Below are positions 8,727 to 17,223 of a stretch of 64,000 nt of DNA, piece by piece. This DNA is from an uncultured Fodinibius sp. (GTDB lineage: Bacteria; Bacteroidota; Rhodothermia; Balneolales; Balneolaceae): positions 270,364 through 334,363 of the forward strand of contig CAJXMW010000004.1 of NCBI GenBank assembly GCA_913056235.1, in the 5' to 3' direction. The position numbers and the translations under genes were made by a program. The notes beneath the pieces were generated by a model, which was not told where the DNA came from, made no database searches, and saw only the letters and a program-made list of their open reading frames with translations. Position 1 is the stretch's first letter. Every line of letters begins with the position of its first letter.

Positions 8727-9392
8727 ATGGATACGCCCAAAGCATGGCTTTTTGATTTGGATGGGGTGATTGTAGAAACAGCTGACTTACATTTCAAATC
8801 TTGGAAACGGCTGGCTGATTCGCTGGATATTCCTTTTGGTGAAGAAGAGAATCAAGCTTTAAAAGGAGTGAGCCGTCGCAAATCAATCGAAGAAATTCTG
8901 GCTCTCGATAACCGTACGTTGCCTGAGGAGGAGATCCAGCAGCTTATGGACAAAAAGAATGGCTGGTATCAGGATTCTATTGCCGAATTGACGCCTGATG
9001 ATATTCTTGAGGGTATTCCGGAATTCCTGGAAGAACTGCAACAAATGGGGGTCAAGCTGGGCATTGGATCGTCCAGTAAAAATGCGCAGTTCATCATGGA
9101 CTATCTTAAGATTAACGACATATTTGAAGTGGTTATTGATGGCACAAAGGTGGAAAAGACCAAACCCAATCCAGAAGTTTTTTTGAAAGGAGCCAACGCA
9201 CTGGGAGCCAAGCCCTCTGAAACATTGGTTTTTGAAGATGCGGCTTCTGGTGTAGAGGCTGCGTTGGCCGGCGGTATGACCTGTGTTGGCGTTGGATCCG
9301 AGGAGCATCTGGGCGATGCCGATCTTGTAATTTCAACCTTTGAAGGATTAACGCCTCAAGCGCTGCTGGAAAAATTGGAGCATAAACAATAA
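8727..9392 (+). CDS. pgmB: beta-phosphoglucomutase (HAD superfamily)
   Basis: PgmB converts beta-D-glucose 1-phosphate into glucose 6-phosphate through a beta-glucose 1,6-bisphosphate intermediate, in the cytoplasm. The 221-residue HAD protein has the core motif FDLDGVIVET with nucleophile D10 and acid/base D12. A cap domain follows with a KGVSRRKSIEEIL segment, then SS in GIGSSSKNAQF, KTKPNPEVF (loop lysine) and FEDAASGVEAA (Mg2+ ligands E/D). All of this matches the L. lactis enzyme layout. The next gene, a GH65 phosphorylase, makes beta-glucose 1-phosphate, so the pair forms a complete phosphorolytic maltose route. It starts 47 bases after lacI. Confidence 0.94.
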   Translation: MDTPKAWLFDLDGVIVETADLHFKSWKRLADSLDIPFGEEENQALKGVSRRKSIEEILALDNRTLPEEEIQQLMDKKNGWYQDSIAELTPDDILEGIPEFLEELQQMGVKLGIGSSSKNAQFIMDYLKINDIFEVVIDGTKVEKTKPNPEVFLKGANALGAKPSETLVFEDAASGVEAALAGGMTCVGVGSEEHLGDADLVISTFEGLTPQALLEKLEHKQ

Positions 9393-9409
9393 TTGTATAT
9401 CACAAAAGA

Positions 9410-11731
9410 ATGGAACAGTATTTAGAAATTGATCCCTGGAAAATTGTAGAAGAAGGGTTTGATCCCAACCGCCAACGCTCTTCCGAAAGTATTTTTAGCA
9501 TTGGGAATGGGCACATGGGACAGCGTGCCAATTTTGAAGAGCATTATAGCGGAAGTACGCTGCAGGGAAGTTACATAGGTGGTATCTACTATCCCGATAA
9601 GACCAAAGTAGGGTGGTGGAAGAATGGATATCCCGAATATTTTGCCAAGGTACTAAATTCGGTAAACTGGATTGGCATTGAAATAGAGGTGAACGGGCAT
9701 CGCCTGGATTTGGCGGAATGTGAGGTTTCGGATTTCACCCGTACGCTGGATATGAAGCAAGGCTTGCTCAAGCGTTCGTTTGTAGCTGAAATGCCGACGG
9801 GGGATAAAATTGAGGTACAGGCTTGTCGATTTGTGAGCATGGAGCGTCCCGAAGTGGGAGCCATTGAGTACAAAGTAAAGGCTCTCAACTTTGACGGAAC
9901 CGTCACCTTTACGCCCTATGTGAATGGAGAGGTAACCAATGAAGACGCCAATTACGACGAAATATTTTGGGACGAGGTTGAACAAGGGTTAGTTCCAGGT
10001 GGAGGATTGGTGACGACCAAAACCAAAAAACTCGATTTTTATGTCTGTGCCGGCATGAAGTGCAGTCTCCAGAAAAATGATTCCGCTCTGGACATAGAGT
10101 CTGATTCAGAATGCTCTTCGATGAAAATCTCACAGTCATATGAGGTTTCGGTGTCTGAGGGCGACGAACTGTGTTTTCATAAATATGCCATCGTTGCTTC
10201 TTCGTTGAACCATGAACGAAAGCGCTTACATTCCCATGTCAAAGAACAGCTCAGTGACGTGCTTTCTGTAGGATACCAAACCCTTTTGCAAGAGCAGGTT
10301 GACCGCTGGGATACGATTTGGGATGGCAGTGACGTGCAAATTGAGGGGGACGATGAAGCCCAGCAGGGCATTCGGTTTAATATTTTCCAGCTTTATCAGA
10401 CGTATACCGGCGAAGATGAACGCCTGAATATCGGTCCCAAGGGTTTTACCGGCGAAAAGTACGGCGGTTGTACCTACTGGGATACCGAGGCTTACTGCCT
10501 GCCGTTTTATCTCAATACGGCGCGTGATGAGGTGGCCCGCAACCTGTTGCTGTATCGTTATCGACACCTGCCTAAAGCCATCGAGAATGCGGAAAAGCTG
10601 GGCTTTACTGATGGGGCGGCGCTTTACCCCATGGTGACAATGAACGGGGAAGAGTGTCATAATGAATGGGAGATCACTTTTGAGGAAATTCATCGCAATG
10701 GTGCCATTGCGTATGCGATTTACAACTATATTCAGCATACCGGCGATACAGATTATCTGCATGAGGCAGGGCTGGAGGTATTGATTGCCATTTCTCGGTT
10801 TTGGAGCCAGCGCTTTAACTTCTCCGAAAAGCGTCAGCAATATGTAATGTTGGGTGTTACCGGTCCCAATGAGTACGAAAATAACATTAATAACAACTGG
10901 TATACCTCATACATTGGTTGCTGGACGATGCGCTACACGATGCAATGTATCGAGAACGTGCGCGGCGAGTCGCCAGATCGTTTTAAGGAGATTTGCGACA
11001 AAGTTGAATTCGAAGATGCTGAAACCGAGCGATGGAAAGACATTCTTGATCGCGTATATTTGCCCGAAGACGAAAATCTAGGCATTATCCTTCAACAGGA
11101 TAACTACCTGGACAAAGTGCAGCGCTCGACCAGCGATTTGGACAAAAGTGAACGTCCGTTAAACCAAAACTGGTCCTGGGATCGCATCCTGCGTTCCTGC
11201 TTTATCAAACAGGGCGATGTGGTACAGGGATTGTATTTCTTTGAAGATCATTTTGACGAAGAGACTATTCGTCGCAACTTTGACTTTTACGAGCCTCGCA
11301 CAGTGCACGAATCTTCGTTGTCGCCTTGTATTCACGCCATACTGGCCTCGAAGCTCGGGTATAATGACAAGGCCTATCAGCTTTATTTGCGCACGGCACG
11401 CCTCGATATTGACGACTACAACCAAGAAGTACATCAGGGACTGCACATCACAAGTATGGCCGGTACCTGGATGTCAATCGTCGAAGGGTTCGCTGGAAAA
11501 CGGGCCAAGGAGGGCACGCTGCATTTTGCGCCAACGCTGCCTGATCAATGGGATGCCTATTCCTTCAAAATTTTACACAAGGGCAGTCTGCTTAAGGTTC
11601 GCGTGGATACAGATGAAATCGAGGTGCAATGCGAGCGTGGTGATGCGGTAGAGTGTTATCTATACGGTGAAAAGTATAAAGCATCACCAGATCAGCCCCT
11701 GACAGTTCCTGCCAAAGCGGTCAGTGCATAA
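9410..11731 (+). CDS. GH65 maltose phosphorylase
   Basis: A 773-residue family 65 inverting phosphorylase: maltose plus phosphate gives glucose and beta-glucose 1-phosphate, without spending ATP for one of the two glucoses. Domain order is typical: an N-terminal beta-sandwich (about 1-270), helical linker, (alpha/alpha)6 barrel and a C-terminal jelly-roll. The catalytic general acid is E488 in GVTGPNEYENN, essentially at the same number as Glu487 of the L. brevis maltose phosphorylase. NGEECHNEWEITFEEIHRNG (412-431) is the pattern seen in maltose phosphorylases, and HESSLSPCIHA is the phosphate loop. No signal peptide is present, so it is cytoplasmic. pgmB ends 17 bases upstream, supporting a beta-glucose 1-phosphate product. 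Trehalose or kojibiose specificity is less likely given these motifs. Confidence 0.92.
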   Translation: MEQYLEIDPWKIVEEGFDPNRQRSSESIFSIGNGHMGQRANFEEHYSGSTLQGSYIGGIYYPDKTKVGWWKNGYPEYFAKVLNSVNWIGIEIEVNGHRLDLAECEVSDFTRTLDMKQGLLKRSFVAEMPTGDKIEVQACRFVSMERPEVGAIEYKVKALNFDGTVTFTPYVNGEVTNEDANYDEIFWDEVEQGLVPGGGLVTTKTKKLDFYVCAGMKCSLQKNDSALDIESDSECSSMKISQSYEVSVSEGDELCFHKYAIVASSLNHERKRLHSHVKEQLSDVLSVGYQTLLQEQVDRWDTIWDGSDVQIEGDDEAQQGIRFNIFQLYQTYTGEDERLNIGPKGFTGEKYGGCTYWDTEAYCLPFYLNTARDEVARNLLLYRYRHLPKAIENAEKLGFTDGAALYPMVTMNGEECHNEWEITFEEIHRNGAIAYAIYNYIQHTGDTDYLHEAGLEVLIAISRFWSQRFNFSEKRQQYVMLGVTGPNEYENNINNNWYTSYIGCWTMRYTMQCIENVRGESPDRFKEICDKVEFEDAETERWKDILDRVYLPEDENLGIILQQDNYLDKVQRSTSDLDKSERPLNQNWSWDRILRSCFIKQGDVVQGLYFFEDHFDEETIRRNFDFYEPRTVHESSLSPCIHAILASKLGYNDKAYQLYLRTARLDIDDYNQEVHQGLHITSMAGTWMSIVEGFAGKRAKEGTLHFAPTLPDQWDAYSFKILHKGSLLKVRVDTDEIEVQCERGDAVECYLYGEKYKASPDQPLTVPAKAVSA
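10217..10230 (+). promoter_or_regulatory. LacI operator-like site inside the GH65 gene
   Basis: CGAAAGCGCTTACA matches the susC upstream operator TGAAAGCGCTTACA at 13 of 14 positions. It is coding sequence (residues E-R-K-R-L-H of the GH65 protein), so it could be coincidence, but a 13/14 match by chance in 64 kb is improbable (roughly a few percent by simple counting). Confidence 0.3.
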
Positions 11732-11760
11732 ATAGTTAATAATATTAAAATCAAAGGATC

Positions 11761-13140
11761 ATGAAGTTCAAACAATCATTTTCGAGAAAATTCGGTTTCC
11801 TGGCGCTTTTCCTCTCATTAGTGATGGCAGGGTGGAGCTGTACCCAGTCATCCGAGCAGGCGCCGGATCCCAGTGCACATATTGATCATCCGGAGTGGAG
11901 CAAGAGTGCGAATATGTATGAGGTCAATATTCGTCAATATACGCCTGACGGCACATTCAAGGCCTTTCAGGAAGAACTGCCCCGGCTTAAAGAGATGGGC
12001 GTTGATATCCTTTGGCTGATGCCCATTCATCCCATCGGCGAAAAAAATCGCAAGGGTAAACTGGGCAGCTATTATTCTATTCAGGATTATACGGCCGTGA
12101 ATACCAATTTCGGGACCAAGCAAGATTTTATTGACTTGGTTGACGCAGCCCATGAACAAGGCATGAAACTGATTATCGACTGGGTACCCAATCACACAGC
12201 ATGGGATCATCCGTGGATAACAGAGCATCCGGAGTATTACATGAAAGATTCAACCGGAAGTATTACATACGAAGCCGATTGGACCGATACAGCGATGCTC
12301 AATTACGAGAACAAAGAGCTGTGGGATAAGATGATCGAGAATATGAAGTACTGGATTGAGGAGGCCAATATCGATGGGTTTCGCGTTGACCACGCTGGCC
12401 ATGATATTCCACTGGCGTTTTGGAAAAAAGCGATTCCTGAGGTTAATAAAGCCAAGGAGGATTTCTTCTGGCTGGCCGAATGGAATACGCCAGAAATGCA
12501 TCCCTGGTTCGATGCTACCTACACTTGGGAATATTTTCATCTGACAACCAGTATTGCCAGCGGAGATACCTCGTTGAGTGCCCTGACAACATATATGGAA
12601 GAGCAGGAATCCAAGTTTCCCGATCACGCATACCGCCTGTATTTCACCTCCAATCACGACGAAAATTCTTGGAATGGTACTGATGAAGAGCTCTTTGGCG
12701 ACAACTTCGAGAACTTTGCCGTGATGGCTGCGACTATTGATGGTATGCCACTGGTGTACAGCGGACAGGAGACAGGCTTAGATAAGCGGCTGGAGTTCTT
12801 CCGGAAGGATACCATTGACTGGGATGGATATGAGTACGAAGATTTCTATAAGACCCTTTTCGAACTCAAGGATAACCACGAGGCGCTTTGGAACGGTCAG
12901 TATGGTGGAGATTTTGAGCATATATCCACCTCACCCTCTGAGCAAACTTATGCCTATAAGCGGGTCAAAGGGAACAGCGAAGTGCTGGTTGTGCTGAACT
13001 TCAGCGATAGCGAGCAGCAAATAACGCTCGAGGGCGTGCCGGAGACGGGATACACCGATGCATTTACCGGCGAAACGATGACGGTGGGAGCAGGGTCGGT
13101 AATGCTTGAAGCACATGGTTACCTGGTCTTGGAGAAATAA
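11761..13140 (+). CDS. GH13 alpha-amylase lipoprotein
   Basis: A 459-residue GH13 enzyme with a lipoprotein signal peptide; the lipobox cysteine is about residue 27 (AGWSC). Mature catalytic motifs are nucleophile D210 in GFRVDHAG, acid/base E240 in WLAEWN and D300 in SNHDENSW. The barrel begins at NMYEVNIRQYTPDGTFKAF, a pattern of alpha-amylases that act on short maltooligosaccharides. A small beta domain (about residues 375-459) ends the protein. It is anchored in the periplasm or on the cell surface and should shorten dextrins for the adjacent transporter. It begins 29 bases after GH65 and is followed by the MFS carrier after 50 bases, consistent with one operon. Precise product pattern is not evident. 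Confidence 0.9.
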   Translation: MKFKQSFSRKFGFLALFLSLVMAGWSCTQSSEQAPDPSAHIDHPEWSKSANMYEVNIRQYTPDGTFKAFQEELPRLKEMGVDILWLMPIHPIGEKNRKGKLGSYYSIQDYTAVNTNFGTKQDFIDLVDAAHEQGMKLIIDWVPNHTAWDHPWITEHPEYYMKDSTGSITYEADWTDTAMLNYENKELWDKMIENMKYWIEEANIDGFRVDHAGHDIPLAFWKKAIPEVNKAKEDFFWLAEWNTPEMHPWFDATYTWEYFHLTTSIASGDTSLSALTTYMEEQESKFPDHAYRLYFTSNHDENSWNGTDEELFGDNFENFAVMAATIDGMPLVYSGQETGLDKRLEFFRKDTIDWDGYEYEDFYKTLFELKDNHEALWNGQYGGDFEHISTSPSEQTYAYKRVKGNSEVLVVLNFSDSEQQITLEGVPETGYTDAFTGETMTVGAGSVMLEAHGYLVLEK

Positions 13141-13190
13141 TTTATCGGACAAATATCCCAATTGTGATTTCTAAGTAATGGACAACTCTT

Positions 13191-14744
13191 ATGAATAAAC
13201 AGACGGAGAAACCGAAGTTAACGTTTTGGGAAATCTGGAACATGAGTTTCGGGTTTTTGGGAATCCAGTTTGGATTTGCCCTGCAGAATGCCAACGTAAG
13301 CCGCATTTTTGAGACGCTGGGAGCCAGTGTGGATAATATCCCTATCCTCTGGATCGCGGCACCGGTTACCGGATTGGTGGTGCAGCCCATTATTGGGCAT
13401 ATGAGTGACAAAACCTGGAATAGTTGGGGACGCCGACGCCCGTATTTTTTGACGGGGGCACTGTTTGCTTCGGCGGCCTTGCTTATCATGCCCAATTCAC
13501 CCGTCTTGTGGGTGGCCGCCGGTATGCTCTGGATCATGGACGCCTCTATCAATATTTCTATGGAGCCGTTTCGCGCCTTTGTGGGTGATATGTTGCCTGC
13601 CGAACAGCATACCAAGGGCTTTGCCATGCAGACCTTCTTTATTGGCACAGGGGCCGTCATTGCGTCGGCACTGCCATACATTATGACCAACTGGATCGGC
13701 TTGTCGAATACCGCTGCAGCCGGAGAAATTCCGCCGGCGGTTAAATGGTCGTTTTATGTTGGTGGTGTTACATTTTTGGGATCCGTGTTGTGGACGGTAT
13801 TTAAAACAGAAGAATATCCGCCTGAAGAATTTGAGCAGTATTCACAGGATGAGCCTGGCAGTGATTCGATTATTGATGCAGCTAAGAAAGAAGAGGCCAG
13901 AGGTAGTGTAAAGCGAAAGTTTTCGGTTGCCTCATTGCTTATTACGGTAGGCCTGGCGCTAACTTACTATGTGTATGGTGCAAATTATGAGCAGGAGCTC
14001 TATATTTTTACCGTAGGTATTGCAGTATTTGGCTTGGTCATGGCTATTGCTGGACTTATGCAACAGGCAGGCAAGAAAGAGCATGGCTTAGTTGTAGTGG
14101 TCTCCGACTTCCTGAGCATGCCTAAAACCATGGTACAGCTCTCGTTCGTGCAGTTCTTTTCGTGGTTTGCGCTTTTTGCCATGTGGATTTACACGACTGC
14201 TGCCGTAACCTCACATATCTATGGTACCAGCGATACGACCTCGGTACTCTATAACGAGGGAGCCGACTGGGTGGGCATCTGCTTTGCCATCTATAACGGA
14301 TTTGCAGCAATTATTGCTTTTGCGCTGCCAGTCTTGGCTAAATGGAGCAGCCGTAAGATTGTTCACGCCGTTTCGTTACTTATTGGTGGGGCTAGCCTAG
14401 TAGGTATCTATTTTATTAATGATCCGATGATGTTGGTGCTGCCAATGTTGGGTATTGGCGTGGCCTGGGGCAGTATTCTGGCCATGCCCTACGCGATCTT
14501 GTCAGGGGCTATTCCATCCTCAAAGATGGGTGTGTATATGGGACTCTTTAATTTCTTTATCGTGATACCACAGATTGTAGCGGCAAGTATTCTTGGGGCC
14601 ATGCTCCGCAACTTCTTTGCCGGCGAAGCTATCTATGCCCTGATTGCCGGTGGCATCTCTATGGGGATTGCAGCCCTGACGATGGTGTTTGTGGATGACA
14701 AGGCTGCTGAGGAAATGAATGAGCCCGTTGATGCCGTGGGATAA
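13191..14744 (+). CDS. MFS sugar transporter (GPH/SLC45-like), likely maltose importer
   Basis: A 517-residue inner-membrane carrier with about 12 hydrophobic segments. The cytoplasmic loop between TM2 and TM3 contains GHMSDKTWNSWGRRRPY (about residues 63-79), the D-x-G-R-R-R-P signature of sugar:proton symporters of the GPH/SLC45 branch. A long cytoplasmic loop (EEYPPEEFEQYSQDEPGSD onward) splits the halves. Position at the end of the phosphorylase operon indicates uptake of maltose or short maltooligosaccharides across the inner membrane, after outer-membrane entry through SusC. A strong terminator follows 46 bases after the stop. Substrate is inferred from context. Confidence 0.88.
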   Translation: MNKQTEKPKLTFWEIWNMSFGFLGIQFGFALQNANVSRIFETLGASVDNIPILWIAAPVTGLVVQPIIGHMSDKTWNSWGRRRPYFLTGALFASAALLIMPNSPVLWVAAGMLWIMDASINISMEPFRAFVGDMLPAEQHTKGFAMQTFFIGTGAVIASALPYIMTNWIGLSNTAAAGEIPPAVKWSFYVGGVTFLGSVLWTVFKTEEYPPEEFEQYSQDEPGSDSIIDAAKKEEARGSVKRKFSVASLLITVGLALTYYVYGANYEQELYIFTVGIAVFGLVMAIAGLMQQAGKKEHGLVVVVSDFLSMPKTMVQLSFVQFFSWFALFAMWIYTTAAVTSHIYGTSDTTSVLYNEGADWVGICFAIYNGFAAIIAFALPVLAKWSSRKIVHAVSLLIGGASLVGIYFINDPMMLVLPMLGIGVAWGSILAMPYAILSGAIPSSKMGVYMGLFNFFIVIPQIVAASILGAMLRNFFAGEAIYALIAGGISMGIAALTMVFVDDKAAEEMNEPVDAVG

Positions 14745-14789
14745 CCTCGTTTATTGACTTGAAAGCTTAAGGTTCTGAGTATATACTTT

Positions 14790-14826
14790 AACCCTGAAAG
14801 GGTTCTGAACCCTTTCAGGGTTTTTT
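14790..14826 (+). terminator. Rho-independent terminator after the LacI/MFS operon
   Basis: A perfect 15-base inverted repeat (AACCCTGAAAGGGTT, 14790-14804, with its complement at 14808-14822) and a 3-base loop, followed by a run of T at 14821-14826. No T run lies on the other side, so it mainly serves the + strand. Confidence 0.93.
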
Positions 14827-14902
14827 AATTGCTCCTTTATCTGATTTCGATACTCAGCGTCTAAACCAGAAACTAATTTTCAATATGTCGAATTTTTAAG
14901 GA

Positions 14903-16765
14903 CTACTTCAGCTCAAGAATGAGCGCTGATCGTCCCGGCACGGTCATTTCATCCAGCGAATAGGTTTTGCCCGTAATCACATCGGTACCTTCAGTAAAAC
15001 CTTGCGTGCGTTCGTAGAAACGATCGGTGTCAAGCTCAGTAGCGTTCTCATTTTTATTGAGGATGACCATCACTGTTTTGTCCTTGTTGTAGCGAAAATA
15101 GACATAGAATCCCTCGTGCTTGGGCGCATAATGCATCAGCTTTCCGTCGTGAATAATTGGGTTATCTTTGCGCCAATTGAGGAGCTTTTTCACAAAGTCT
15201 TGTGCCTGTTGTTTTTTATCCGAAAGCCCGTTTCCGCTAAAGGCATTTTTGGTATCGGATGACCACCCGCCGGGAAAATCTTCCCGGATTTGCCCGTGGT
15301 CGTGATGTTTTTCATTACTCATCAGGATTTCAGTGCCGTAATAGAATTGCGGAATGCCCCGCATCGTCATTATATAGGTCATACCCATCTTAAAGAGATC
15401 ATAGTCTTGATTGACTTGGCGGTAAAAACGATCCATGTCGTGGTTGTCGGCAAATATCACAAGATCCTTGGGATTAGGATAGACATAATCGAAGCTGAGT
15501 GTCTCATACAGATTTACAAAGCCCGTTCCCCAGCTTTCTTCTTTCGTGAGAGCATTAACCAGCGATGTTTGTATAGGAAAATCCATCAGGCTGGGCAGGC
15601 ATGAGCCGTAATCGGTGGGAAGTTTGCTGCCGCGTTGCCATTTGGCCAGCACCAGTGGATCAACGCTCCATTCTTCGCCCACAATATTGAAGTCGGGATA
15701 CTCCTCCATGATGCGGCAGGTCCACTCTTGCATAAACTTTTTGCCGGCATAGGGATGGGTATCGTGACGGATACCGCGCAGACCGGCATATTCAATCCAC
15801 CAGAGGCTGTTGTAGATCATGTAATCGGCCAGCAGGGGGTTACTCTGATTTAAGTCTGGCATTGATCGTACAAACCAGCCGTTGGTAAATTTCTTCGTGT
15901 CGCTGTCCGAGGCGTAGGGATCGTGCAGCGTAGTGCGCCGGTGGTTGGTTTGTTGATACTCACCGGGATAATGTACCCAGTCGGAGGTGGGGGGATCCTG
16001 CAGCCACCAGTGATTGGAACCCGCATGGTTCATAATCATATCCATGATGAGCTTGATGCCACGCTCTTCGGCTTTCTCGCTAAGCTCCTTGTAGAGCTCA
16101 TTACTGCCAAAGCGGGGATCTACTTTATAGTAGTCGGTAGTGGCGTAACCGTGATAAGAGGCTTCTTTCATAGCATTTTCAAGCACGGGATTTAGCCAAA
16201 TCGCCGTAAAGCCCATCTTGTCGATGTAGTCCAGGTGATTGATAATGCCTTGAATATCGCCGCCATGCCGGCCGTAATCATCATCCATGTCTAGCGAGTC
16301 AGCATAACCGGCTACTTCATCATTATCGGGATTGCCATTGGCAAAGCGATCAGGGGTAATCAGGTAAATGACATCGGAGGAGTTAAAGCCTTCGCGGCTG
16401 GCAGAGCCGTCTTCTCGCTCTTTAAGTTCATAGGTATAGGATAGTTCTTGCTGCTCGTTGTTCATCAGCGAAATATCCATTGTGCCGGCCACGGTCGTAT
16501 GATCAATATGTAGATATACAAACAAGTAATTATCGTTATCCACCCGCTCTACGCGCTCGATATCTACACCGTCATAGTCTATTTTGGGGGACAGCTCACC
16601 GATATTGTCGCCATACATCATGACCTGCAGTTCGGGGTTTTCCATCCCAATCCACCAGTTGAGCGGTTCTACTCGCTCAATGGCGTACTCTTGGGCACTA
16701 ATAGATCCAAAAAGAAAAAAGATGAAGACAAATGAGAGAAATAAAGAACGAAAAAAGTATTTCAT
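14903..16765 (-). CDS. SusA-like GH13 neopullulanase/alpha-amylase, exported
   Basis: A 620-residue enzyme, last gene of the minus-strand starch operon. A signal peptide (about residues 1-25, ending SISAQ) is followed by an N-terminal beta domain (30-115, NPELQVMMYGDNIGELSP) like the cyclomaltodextrinase N-domain, then the GH13 barrel from YLITPDRFANG (134-144). Catalytic residues are D335 in GIRHDTH, E364 in VGEEWS and D443 in ADNHDM. Periplasmic SusA of Bacteroides has this layout and degrades imported maltooligosaccharides; the same role is inferred here. No lipobox is seen, so it should be soluble in the periplasm. It begins 12 bases after the fibronectin-III lipoprotein gene. Confidence 0.9.
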   Translation of the reverse strand: MKYFFRSLFLSFVFIFFLFGSISAQEYAIERVEPLNWWIGMENPELQVMMYGDNIGELSPKIDYDGVDIERVERVDNDNYLFVYLHIDHTTVAGTMDISLMNNEQQELSYTYELKEREDGSASREGFNSSDVIYLITPDRFANGNPDNDEVAGYADSLDMDDDYGRHGGDIQGIINHLDYIDKMGFTAIWLNPVLENAMKEASYHGYATTDYYKVDPRFGSNELYKELSEKAEERGIKLIMDMIMNHAGSNHWWLQDPPTSDWVHYPGEYQQTNHRRTTLHDPYASDSDTKKFTNGWFVRSMPDLNQSNPLLADYMIYNSLWWIEYAGLRGIRHDTHPYAGKKFMQEWTCRIMEEYPDFNIVGEEWSVDPLVLAKWQRGSKLPTDYGSCLPSLMDFPIQTSLVNALTKEESWGTGFVNLYETLSFDYVYPNPKDLVIFADNHDMDRFYRQVNQDYDLFKMGMTYIMTMRGIPQFYYGTEILMSNEKHHDHGQIREDFPGGWSSDTKNAFSGNGLSDKKQQAQDFVKKLLNWRKDNPIIHDGKLMHYAPKHEGFYVYFRYNKDKTVMVILNKNENATELDTDRFYERTQGFTEGTDVITGKTYSLDEMTVPGRSALILELK

Positions 16766-16777
16766 AGTATGGTTTAT

Positions 16778-17212
16778 TTATTCAGGGCGGTCTGGCGGAT
16801 CCGAAAAAGGCGTGATCTCCAGCTGGTTAGAGGTTCCGCTTTCGTTATCGTTTTCGTCCACAGCCGTAAGCCGATAGTAGTAAGTGGTTCCGTTTTCCAG
16901 GCCGCTATCTGTTAAGTTTGTTTCTTGAATGAGGTCGGAGGCATTAACAGGAGTCATATCTGATATGTCCGAAAAACTACTGGTTGATCGGTATAGATTA
17001 TAACCGCTCAGGTCATTCTCACTATTGGCATCCCAGCTTAGATCAATTTTCTGATCTCCGGAATTTCCATGCAGATTCGCCGGAGATGAAGGGGCTTCGT
17101 CAGTACCGTTTCCGCCGTTCCCGGAACCGGTAGATGACCCTCCGCAGGAAGTAATTACAAAGATACTACAGAGTATTAAGACTATTGAGGGGATTAAAAA
17201 ACTGCGTTTCAT
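16778..17212 (-). CDS. fibronectin type III domain lipoprotein
   Basis: A 144-residue protein with a lipoprotein signal (lipobox ITSC, Cys23), a Gly/Ser/Thr-rich linker of about 20 residues (SSTGSGNGGNG) and then a single fibronectin type III domain. The domain carries the usual marks: SSPANLHGNSGDQKIDLSWD, NDLSGYNLYRS and NGTTYYYRLTAVDENDNES. These domains serve as spacers or binding modules in extracellular glycan-degrading proteins. Its place between two GH13 genes suggests an accessory surface protein for starch handling; no enzymatic residues are visible. The spacing (11 bases to the upstream gene and 12 to the downstream one) supports cotranscription. Role in starch binding is inference. 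Confidence 0.8.
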   Translation of the reverse strand: MKRSFLIPSIVLILCSIFVITSCGGSSTGSGNGGNGTDEAPSSPANLHGNSGDQKIDLSWDANSENDLSGYNLYRSTSSFSDISDMTPVNASDLIQETNLTDSGLENGTTYYYRLTAVDENDNESGTSNQLEITPFSDPPDRPE

Positions 17213-17223
17213 AAAACTCTTGG

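Noticed and set aside
10226..10840. 204-codon open frame opposite GH65
   Set aside because: Antisense shadow with no recognisable motifs.
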